DNA of 64,000 nt from JACCZX01 sp963791315 (GTDB lineage: Bacteria > Pseudomonadota > Gammaproteobacteria > Burkholderiales > Burkholderiaceae_F): assembly GCA_963791315.1 (NCBI GenBank), contig CAWBRQ010000002.1, positions 434,001-498,000 on the forward strand, in the 5' to 3' direction. Both the position numbers and the translations under genes were made by a program. Of the stretch, positions 57,418 to 64,000 are shown piece after piece. The notes below the pieces were generated by a model. The model ran no database searches, was not told the origin of the DNA, and saw nothing but the letters and a program-made list of their open reading frames with translations. Position 1 is the stretch's first letter; each line of letters opens with the position of its first letter.

Positions 57418-59352
57418 ATGCGTTACGTATCGACGCGCGGTCGCGCGCCTGAGCAATCGTTCAGCGAAATTTTGCTGTCAGGGTTGGCAGCCGACGGCGG
57501 CTTGTATGTGCCTGCGTCGTATCCGCGCGTAAGCGCGACCGAACTCGACTCCTGGCGCTTGCTTTCGTACGCTGACCTGGCGAGCGCGGTGATCGGCAAG
57601 TTCGTCGACGACATCGCGCCCGACGAGCTTTCCATGCTCACCCGTGCAACCTACACGGCCGCGACCTTTACCCATGTACGCGACGGCAGCCGTGCAAGTG
57701 ATATCACGCCGCTGCGCTGGCTCGCGCCTGGGCTCGGACTTCTTGAACTTGCCAACGGCCCTACGTTGGCGTTCAAGGACCTTGCGATGCAACTGCTGGG
57801 CGCGCTTTTTCAGCGCGTTCTCGAGCAGCGCGGAGAGCACTTGAATGTGCTTGGAGCGACGTCGGGTGACACCGGTTCGGCTGCCGAATACGCGATGCGC
57901 GGCCGTGACCGCATCAATGTCTTCATGCTGTCGCCCAATGGAAGGATGAGCGAATTCCAGCGCGCGCAGATGTATTCGCTCACCGACGCGAATATATTTA
58001 ACGTCGCTCTCGAAGGCGTGTTCGACGATTGTCAGGACATCGTCAAAAGCGTCGCCGGCGACCTCGAGTTCAAGCAGCGCTTCAGCATCGGCAGTGTCAA
58101 CTCGATCAATTGGGGCAGGGTGGTGGCGCAGGTCGTGTACTACTTCAAGGGGTACTTGACCGCGACCGAGTCCAGCGAGCAGAAAGTGTCGTTTGCCATA
58201 CCGTCCGGCAACTTCGGCAACATCCTGTCGGGCTGGGTCGCGAAGCAAATGGGTCTGCCGGTCCACCGGCTGGTCCTTGCCACCAACGAAAACGACGTGC
58301 TCGACGAATTTTTTCGGAGCGGACGTTACCGTGTCCGTAGCAGCAGCGAGACGCATGCGACCAGCAGTCCGTCGATGGACATTTCGAAGGCGTCGAATTT
58401 CGAGCGTTTCATTTTCGATCTGGTCGAGCGCGATGCAGAGTTGTTGCGCGAACTCTGGTGGGAAGTCGATACGCGCAGCGAGTTTCATCTGGGCGGGACG
58501 CCCATCTGGCCGCTCGTCGGCGCGAGCGGGCTCGTCTCGGGCCGCAGCACGCATACCGATCGAATTCGCACGATTCGCACAATGTTCGAGCGGTACGGCA
58601 TCGTCATCGACCCGCATACCGCCGACGGCATCAAGGTCGCGCTCGAGCACATTGACCGGGATGTGCCAATGATTTGCCTCGAAACCGCGCTGCCGGCAAA
58701 GTTTCCGCAAACGATCGTGGAAGCGATCGGGCGCGAGCCCGCGCGGCCTGCGGCTTACGTCGGACTTGAAGCACGCCCGCAGCGATTCGAAGTGCTTCCT
58801 GCCGACGCCGACGCAGTCAAATCCTTTATTGCCCGGCAGGTCGGCGTGAAAGCGATCGGCTTCATCGGCTACTCGAACAGCGGCAAGACGACGCTGATCG
58901 AAAAGCTGATTCCCATTTTTCGCTCGCGCGGCTTGTCCGTGTCGGCCGTGAAGAACGCGCATCACGGATTCGACATGGATCGGCCCGGCAAGGATTCCTT
59001 TCGTTATCGCGATGCCGGCGCGCAGCAAGTGCTGATCGCGACCGCCTCGCGTTGGGCGCTGCTGAGTGAAACGCCGCAACGCGCTGCGACGCTCGACGAG
59101 CTGCTGAGCGAGCTGGCGGCTTGCGATCTGGTCATTGTCGAAGGATTCAAGAGCGAAGGAAACATTCCGCGCATTGAAGTACGAAGAACTGCGAACGTCG
59201 ATCCGCCGATTTTTCCGCACGATCCGAATGTTGTAGCGCTTGCGACCGACCATGCGGTGCACACCCGACTGCCGGTGCTCGACTTGAACGACCCCGATAA
59301 AATCGCTGCGTTTATCACGCAACTTCTGCAACTACCGGCGCCGCGCGTCTGA
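57418..59352 (+). CDS. thrC: Threonine synthase in frame with a MobB domain (possible fusion)
   Basis: Residues 1 to about 475 are threonine synthase, the PLP enzyme that makes threonine from O-phosphohomoserine: MRYVSTRGRAPEQSF, LAFKDLAMQLLGALFQ with the PLP lysine, NVLGATSGDTGSAAEYAMRG and NSINWGRVVAQVVYYF. It ends ...AYVGLEARPQRFEVLPADADAVKSFIA. Without a stop, the frame goes on into a complete MobB domain from about residue 477 to 644. At the junction a GTG (58846) overlaps an out-of-frame TGA, the layout of two coupled genes, so one indel upstream would turn this into separate thrC and mobB. A true fusion cannot be excluded. Confidence 0.9.
   Translation: MRYVSTRGRAPEQSFSEILLSGLAADGGLYVPASYPRVSATELDSWRLLSYADLASAVIGKFVDDIAPDELSMLTRATYTAATFTHVRDGSRASDITPLRWLAPGLGLLELANGPTLAFKDLAMQLLGALFQRVLEQRGEHLNVLGATSGDTGSAAEYAMRGRDRINVFMLSPNGRMSEFQRAQMYSLTDANIFNVALEGVFDDCQDIVKSVAGDLEFKQRFSIGSVNSINWGRVVAQVVYYFKGYLTATESSEQKVSFAIPSGNFGNILSGWVAKQMGLPVHRLVLATNENDVLDEFFRSGRYRVRSSSETHATSSPSMDISKASNFERFIFDLVERDAELLRELWWEVDTRSEFHLGGTPIWPLVGASGLVSGRSTHTDRIRTIRTMFERYGIVIDPHTADGIKVALEHIDRDVPMICLETALPAKFPQTIVEAIGREPARPAAYVGLEARPQRFEVLPADADAVKSFIARQVGVKAIGFIGYSNSGKTTLIEKLIPIFRSRGLSVSAVKNAHHGFDMDRPGKDSFRYRDAGAQQVLIATASRWALLSETPQRAATLDELLSELAACDLVIVEGFKSEGNIPRIEVRRTANVDPPIFPHDPNVVALATDHAVHTRLPVLDLNDPDKIAAFITQLLQLPAPRV
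58846..59352 (+). other. mobB: MobB (molybdopterin-guanine dinucleotide biosynthesis) domain of the thrC reading frame
   Basis: VKAIGFIGYSNSGKTTLIEKLIPIF is a P-loop, followed by LSVSAVKNAHHGFDMDRPGKDSFRYRDAGAQQVLI and DLVIVEGFKSEGNIPRIEV, all typical of MobB, a GTP-binding helper of MobA in making MGD cofactors. moeA, moaD and moaE follow, so it belongs with the molybdopterin genes. Its natural start is probably the GTG at 58846, if separate from thrC. Confidence 0.88.
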
Positions 59353-59356
59353 TCCC

Positions 59357-60547
59357 TTGCTTTCTGTTGAACAAGCGCTAGAAAAGCTGCTTTCCGCAGC
59401 ACAGCCGGTGACCGACGTCGAGCAGGTCGACACGATGCTGGCCAGCGGCCGTGTACTCGCGACTGCTGTTGTGTCGGCGATCGACGTGCCACCGCTCGAC
59501 AACTCGCAGATGGACGGCTACGCGGTGCGTACCGCGGATATTCCCGGCATACCGACCACACTGCGCATCAGCCAGCGCATTGCCGCCGGTCAGGTCGGCG
59601 TTGCGCTCGAGCCGGGGACTGCAGCGCGCATCTTTACCGGCGCTCCGATTCCCGCGGGAGCCGATGCGGTCATCATGCAGGAAAAGTGCGACGCTGTTGG
59701 CGACAAGGTGACGTTGAACGAACGGCCACCGCGCGGCGAGGCAATTCGCTTGGCGGGGATCGACATCGGGCGTGGCGACGTGGTGTTAACGCCGGGTCTC
59801 CGATTGAAGCCACAGCATTGCGCACTCGCCGCATCCATCGGCGCCGCCCGGCTTACCGTGCATCGGCGGCTGCGTGTTGCCATGTTCTTTACCGGCGACG
59901 AGCTGGTGATGCCCGGCGAGCCGCTGCCGCCGGGTCGCATCTACAACTCGAACCGATTCATGTTGAGCGGTTTGCTCGCATCTCTGGGGTGCGATGTGAA
60001 CGACCTGGGCATCGTGCCGGATGACTTGCAGAGCACGCGCGATACGCTCGTACGGGCGGCGGCGCACGCCGACTTGATCATCTCGTCCGGTGGTGTTTCG
60101 GTGGGCGAGGAAGATCACGTCAAGCCTGCGGTTCAGGCCGAAGGCTCGCTCGATCTGTGGCAAATCGCGATGAAACCCGGCAAGCCGCTCGCATTCGGTC
60201 ATGTGCACGGAGTCCCGTTCATTGGATTGCCGGGCAATCCCGTCTCCAGCTTCGTTACCTTCGTGCTGTTCGCGCGGCCTTTCATTCTGCAGCGCCAGGG
60301 ACGAGTCGAGCCTCTGCGCACGCGTCTGCTGCGGGCGGACTTTGACTGGCAACAATCGAGTCGGAGACGAGAGTTCATGCGAGCGCGGTACAACGACAAC
60401 GGTGGGCTCGATATTTTTCCCAACCAGAACTCTTCGGTGCTGACGTCAGTCACATGGGCCGACGGTCTGATCGACAATCCGTCCGAGCATTTGATTCATG
60501 CCGGGGATATCGTGCGCTTCCTGCCCTTTGCCGAGCTGCTGTCATGA
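59357..60547 (+). CDS. moeA: Molybdopterin molybdenumtransferase MoeA
   Basis: Inserts molybdate into adenylylated molybdopterin. The intact 396-residue frame from a TTG has IDVPPLDNSQMDGYAVRTADIPG, ARIFTGAPIPAGADAVIMQEK, VAMFFTGDELVMPGEPLPPGRIYNSNRFML, LIISSGGVSVGEEDHVKPAV and PGKPLAFGHVHGVPFIGLPGNPVSSFVTFVLFARP, all MoeA signatures. It follows the MobB region by 4 bases and overlaps moaD by 4 bases (ATGA). Confidence 0.95.
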   Translation: MLSVEQALEKLLSAAQPVTDVEQVDTMLASGRVLATAVVSAIDVPPLDNSQMDGYAVRTADIPGIPTTLRISQRIAAGQVGVALEPGTAARIFTGAPIPAGADAVIMQEKCDAVGDKVTLNERPPRGEAIRLAGIDIGRGDVVLTPGLRLKPQHCALAASIGAARLTVHRRLRVAMFFTGDELVMPGEPLPPGRIYNSNRFMLSGLLASLGCDVNDLGIVPDDLQSTRDTLVRAAAHADLIISSGGVSVGEEDHVKPAVQAEGSLDLWQIAMKPGKPLAFGHVHGVPFIGLPGNPVSSFVTFVLFARPFILQRQGRVEPLRTRLLRADFDWQQSSRRREFMRARYNDNGGLDIFPNQNSSVLTSVTWADGLIDNPSEHLIHAGDIVRFLPFAELLS

Positions 60548-60801
60548 AACTGCACGTTCTGTACTTTGCGGCGCTTCGCGAACGCGTCGGTCGCGGTGAA
60601 GAAGCAGTCAACGCGCCCGACGGCGTCGCAAATGTTGCGCAGCTACGCGACTGGCTGGCGCAGCGCGGTGAACCTTGGCAGGAAGCGTTTGCAGAGACGC
60701 GACGCGTGCGCGCGGCGGTCGATCAAACGATGGTCGATGATCACCACGCCCTGCATGACGGCGCCGAAGTTGCGTTCTTTCCTCCGGTGACAGGCGGCTA
60801 G
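60544..60801 (+). CDS. moaD: Molybdopterin synthase small subunit MoaD
   Basis: An 85-residue ubiquitin-like sulfur carrier. It starts MKLHVLYFAALRERVGRGEEAV and ends EVAFFPPVTGG; the terminal Gly-Gly is thiocarboxylated to supply the dithiolene sulfurs. It overlaps moeA by 4 bases and is immediately followed by moaE, with which it forms the synthase. Confidence 0.95.
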   Translation: MKLHVLYFAALRERVGRGEEAVNAPDGVANVAQLRDWLAQRGEPWQEAFAETRRVRAAVDQTMVDDHHALHDGAEVAFFPPVTGG

Positions 60802-61257
60802 ATGCCGGTGTGCGTGCAGCGCGAGGATTTTGACGCCGGCGCCGAGATCGCTCGTTTGCGAGCGAACAATCCGAAAGTCGGCGCCGTCGCAAGCTTTATC
60901 GGCATCGTGCGCGACTTGAATGAAGGCGCTGCCGTGGGCTCGATCACGCTCGAGCACTATCCCGGCATGACGGAGAAATCGTTGGCGGCGATTGCCGAGC
61001 AAGCAAAAACGCGATGGCGATTGCTCGATGTGCTGATCATCCACCGGATCGGCACCCTTGCGCCAACCGACCAGATCGTGCTGGTGGTGACGACCAGCTC
61101 ACACCGCGGCGACGCGTTCGCAGCGTGTCAGTTCGTGATGGATTATCTGAAAACCGATGCGCCGTTCTGGAAGAAGGAAACGACCGACACAGGTGTGCGC
61201 TGGGTCGACGCGCGCGACAGTGATGCTGATTCGCGGAAACGCTGGAAGGCCGACTAG
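60802..61257 (+). CDS. moaE: Molybdopterin synthase catalytic subunit MoaE
   Basis: Converts cPMP to molybdopterin with MoaD. The intact 151-residue frame has VGAVASFIGIVRDLNEG, ITLEHYPGMTEKSL, LIIHRIGTLAPTDQIVLVVTTSSHRGDAFAACQFVMDYLKTDAPFWKKE (active-site lysines near the end). Its stop TAG shares the palindrome CTAG (61254-61257) with the stop of the convergent tamB gene. Confidence 0.95.
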   Translation: MPVCVQREDFDAGAEIARLRANNPKVGAVASFIGIVRDLNEGAAVGSITLEHYPGMTEKSLAAIAEQAKTRWRLLDVLIIHRIGTLAPTDQIVLVVTTSSHRGDAFAACQFVMDYLKTDAPFWKKETTDTGVRWVDARDSDADSRKRWKAD

Positions 61258-64000
61258 TCGAAGGCGATCGAGTAAACCAGATCGAGCGCCGTCGTAGTGC
61301 CTGTGCGTCCGATCAATGACAGACGCCGGCTGATCTGGTAGTTCAACGCGACGTAGCTGGCCGCACCCGAGATTGCCTGCTCGAAGGTCAAGTAGAGATC
61401 GTCGCTCAGGCGTTTGCCGATCGCAACGAAATCGCTGGAGGCGGTGGTGCCGGTCGCGCTGCGCAGCGTGCCCGCTACCGTTTCGCGCGGCAGTATCGAA
61501 GAGCTGTCCTGCCCAGGACGCAAACTGACTTCGTCGATGCCGAGTGATCGCATCACACTGGTGCTGGCGCTGTCGCTCTGACCAGCAAGCAACGCGCTTG
61601 CTGCCGCTGACAGAAGCGCGCGCTCCTGTCCGCCGTCGCCCGCTCCCCCTGGTGGCCTGCCGAGCACCAGCCAGTTGAGCTTTTCAACATCGGGCATCGA
61701 CGGGTCCGAATACAACCTTACGATTGGCCGCGCGGCAGTGCCGCCGACGGAGACACCGACTTCGACCGGCAACCCAGTGCGCACCGCCAACACGTTCAAG
61801 GCTGGATTTTCTATCGGCCCTTGAAACGTCAGGATGCCGCGTTCGATCTGCAATCGCTGCCCGTAACCCTGGTAGGTGCCGCCACGCGTGCGCACATTTC
61901 CCTCGGCCAGCAACTGGCCAGGGCGTCCCGAGATGTCGAGCGCACCGTCAAGCCGCGCTTCGAGGCCGGCGCCGCGAATGTAGAAGCGATTGCCGAGGTT
62001 ACCGCGGATATCCAGCGTGACATCAACCGCTGCATCGGCCTTGGACGGCTGCTCGGCGCGCACCACGACCACGTCGCTCGGCAGGCTGCGTGCGCCGCGC
62101 AGGCGCGAGAAATCGATGTACGCACCATCGACTTGCAGCTTTGCATATAAGTCTGCGCGCTCGGGCGCCAGCGTGATTCCACCTTCGCCGCTGAGAACCA
62201 TCCATCGATCGGGCCGCTGCAATACGGGCAAGCGATCGGCCTGGATGCCCACGCTGCCAGTCAACGTGCGTAGTGCGATGCGGGCAACTGCCCGCAGGCG
62301 CCCGGGGTTCTCGAAGCTCACGCCCTCGGTGGCCCGCTTGTCGTCCGGCGCCACGCGAGGCATGCCGATGAAGACAAGCTCGTTGACCACCAGCACGCCG
62401 TCCTCAAGATTCGCGTCGAGCGTTCCGTCTTCGAGCCGCAAGCCTTGCTCGACATATGCGATGCGCAGTCCGCTTGCGCGAATCGGTCCCGAGGCTGTCG
62501 GTTCGGCAGGTGTCCCGGAAATCGCGGTCTTGATGCTGCCCGAGCCCTGCACCTGCACGCTGTCGCCGATCAGCGGCCCCATCCAGCTGAGGTCGGGCAG
62601 GACGGCATCGATGTCGATTCGAAACGGGCGAGTGCGCGCGATCTGCACATCGCCACTGGTGTCGATGTAGGCATCGATGGCCGCGTCCAATCGGCCCAGC
62701 GCCTTTCCCCGTACGTAGGCGGTGCCGGTCACGCGATTGTTCAGCACGCTCAACGCCAGACCGAGATCGCTGATGCCGATCGGGTGCAGTGCGTCGATCC
62801 CGCCGTAGATATCGCCCGTTGTGCGCTCGACGACGACGACACCCGTGAGCGTCTCGGCAAGTTCGAGCTCCCAGCGACCTCGCAACGTCAATGGCGGCCG
62901 CTCGCTGCTACCGGTTCGCACAACTCGGCGCGCGGCAGTTGCGCGCGCGTCGAGCGTCTGCGGCTTGAGCCCATCGAAGGTACCTGACGTGCGCCACCGC
63001 CCACCGTTGAGCTGAACCTCGACCGTGGAAAACTGCGTACCGCGTGCGTCGAAGCGCGCCGGCCCGAAGGCCATCGATCCCGGCGCGATGAATATCGGGG
63101 CCGATTCCGACAAGTGCAGCTCGAGCGGTTTACCACTGTCGGCGGTGATCAGTGATCCACGCCACGCAGAGTTTTGAGCGTTATCCGCACGCCAGCCGCC
63201 GTTGGCGACGATTCGTACCGGCTGCTTCGACAGTGTCGTACCGTTCAATTCAAGCGTGTGGTCCGACGTCACGCCGCGCGCGATCAAGGTCGCGCTAGCC
63301 AGCGATGCATCGGCATTGGGTGCGCGATGTCCGGTCACCTTCACCGAGACTTCGAGCGGAGCGTTGGCAGCCATGCCAGCGTGAATCGACGCGATCATGC
63401 TGTCGACGGTCTGGCTATTGGCAAACTTCAAGTCGCTCGCGGTGATTTCGGCGCGCAATTGAGGCGCCGAAAATTCGCCGCTTGCGGTGCCATTTACCGT
63501 CACGCTGCCCGATGTGCGCGGCACGATCTCCGCCAGCTGCGGCGCGATCAGCTCGAACGTCAACTCGCGTCCTGCGCCCAGCCCTCCGCGTGCTGTCAGG
63601 CGTGCCGAGCGCGATGCGACGTTGATGTCCACGTCGATGCGCTGGTCCGCCACCGCTACCGTTGCCCGGCCGTCCAGCGCGCGGCCCATCAATTGACTGT
63701 CGGCGAGCGCGAGTTCCGCCCTGCCGACGATCGTCGGCTTGAATCGGGCATCGAGCTCGATAGTGCCGTTTAGTCGCGTGTCGAGCCCTTTGACGAGCCG
63801 TGCGAGGTCGAGCTTGTCGAATGCGCCCTTCGCGCGGGCAGCATAATTTCCGTGCAGTTCAATGCGGCCTGTCAGTTCGGCGGTGCCGTCGGCAATCCGC
63901 AATCGCGCAGTCTCGATATTGAGGACGTGATCGCGCAGAAGCAGATTGAAATCTGCCGCTAACTCCAGACCCTTGACTTTGCCGACGGTGATTGCGGTGT
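61254..64000 (-). CDS. tamB: TamB-like translocation and assembly module protein, N-terminus cut by window edge
   Basis: Large AsmA/TamB family protein that spans the periplasm and helps move lipids or outer-membrane proteins with TamA. At least 915 residues are present, all in one open frame running to the window edge. The C-terminal DUF490/TamB domain is clear: YIDFSRLRGARSLPSDVVVVR, GNLGNRFYIRGAGLEARLDGALDISGRPGQLLAEGNVRTRGGTYQGYGQRLQIERGILTF, PTRPI-like RPIVRLYSDPSMPDVEKLNWLVLGRPP and a C-terminus YSIAFD. Repetitive beta-rich stretches make up the rest. The start and the neighbouring tamA gene lie outside the window. Confidence 0.92.
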   Translation of the reverse strand, partial: TAITVGKVKGLELAADFNLLLRDHVLNIETARLRIADGTAELTGRIELHGNYAARAKGAFDKLDLARLVKGLDTRLNGTIELDARFKPTIVGRAELALADSQLMGRALDGRATVAVADQRIDVDINVASRSARLTARGGLGAGRELTFELIAPQLAEIVPRTSGSVTVNGTASGEFSAPQLRAEITASDLKFANSQTVDSMIASIHAGMAANAPLEVSVKVTGHRAPNADASLASATLIARGVTSDHTLELNGTTLSKQPVRIVANGGWRADNAQNSAWRGSLITADSGKPLELHLSESAPIFIAPGSMAFGPARFDARGTQFSTVEVQLNGGRWRTSGTFDGLKPQTLDARATAARRVVRTGSSERPPLTLRGRWELELAETLTGVVVVERTTGDIYGGIDALHPIGISDLGLALSVLNNRVTGTAYVRGKALGRLDAAIDAYIDTSGDVQIARTRPFRIDIDAVLPDLSWMGPLIGDSVQVQGSGSIKTAISGTPAEPTASGPIRASGLRIAYVEQGLRLEDGTLDANLEDGVLVVNELVFIGMPRVAPDDKRATEGVSFENPGRLRAVARIALRTLTGSVGIQADRLPVLQRPDRWMVLSGEGGITLAPERADLYAKLQVDGAYIDFSRLRGARSLPSDVVVVRAEQPSKADAAVDVTLDIRGNLGNRFYIRGAGLEARLDGALDISGRPGQLLAEGNVRTRGGTYQGYGQRLQIERGILTFQGPIENPALNVLAVRTGLPVEVGVSVGGTAARPIVRLYSDPSMPDVEKLNWLVLGRPPGGAGDGGQERALLSAAASALLAGQSDSASTSVMRSLGIDEVSLRPGQDSSSILPRETVAGTLRSATGTTASSDFVAIGKRLSDDLYLTFEQAISGAASYVALNYQISRRLSLIGRTGTTTALDLVYSIAFD

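Noticed and set aside
57478..59331. A 617-codon open frame on the minus strand opposite thrC-mobB
   Set aside because: It follows the codon phase of the sense gene in GC-rich DNA, has no recognisable motif, and the sense strand is clearly thrC and mobB.

Overview
The window reads as a chromosome segment of a GC-rich betaproteobacterium, most like Burkholderiales by gene order. The evidence is synteny: relA, thrS-infC-rpmI-rplT-pheST-ihfA-merR, surE-pcm-nlpD-rlmD, ndk-rlmN-pilF-rodZ-ispG-hisS-yfgM-bamB-der-hfq-hflXKC-hisZ-purA, rnr-rlmB, rpsF-priB-rpsR-rplI-dnaB and alaC-hom-thrC-moeA-moaDE. The species cannot be named from this. I saw no rRNA, CRISPR array, prophage or intact insertion sequence, and no gene-free stretch longer than 300 bases.

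Layout. 1-11 kb: mtfA (minus, cut by the left edge) divergent from relA, then tRNA-Val and the translation block thrS to merR, ending in tRNA-Pro. 11-15.6 kb: surE, pcm, nlpD, a PolB-like exonuclease and rlmD; rpoS, usually next to nlpD, is absent. 15.7-31.9 kb: ndk through hisS, envelope assembly (yfgM, bamB), GTPases (der, hflX), hfq, the HflKC complex, hisZ, purA and a phosphoribosyltransferase. 32-41.3 kb: tRNA-Leu (minus), rnr, rlmB, a sirtuin, the S6/PriB/S18/L9 operon, dnaB, a DUF47 protein, a DUF456 protein and a hydrolase. 41.3-46.7 kb: the histidine utilisation operon hutUHGI. 46.8-49.8 kb: a run of small accessory genes (DUF3185, DCC, VOC, gluconokinase, GST-like, a small secreted protein, DUF3052). 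49.8-52.2 kb: a primase-polymerase and an ATP-dependent DNA ligase, convergent and overlapping. 52.2-54.8 kb, minus: phoH, bcp and a Mth938-like gene. 54.8-61.3 kb: amino acid and molybdopterin genes, with threonine synthase in frame with a MobB domain. From 61.25 kb to the right edge: tamB on the minus strand, N-terminus missing.

Two observations stand out. (1) A family of five hairpins with the pattern AGCCGG, variable stem-loop, CCGGCNACT; each lies just downstream of a gene and in the same orientation as that gene. (2) Dense single-base frameshifts in essential genes, mainly 2.5-21.6 kb and 42-46.3 kb, nearly all of them insertions. The frameshifts look more like uncorrected sequencing error than biology, and many 'broken' genes below are probably intact in the cell. 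Their coordinates are given as the full span of the recognisable gene.
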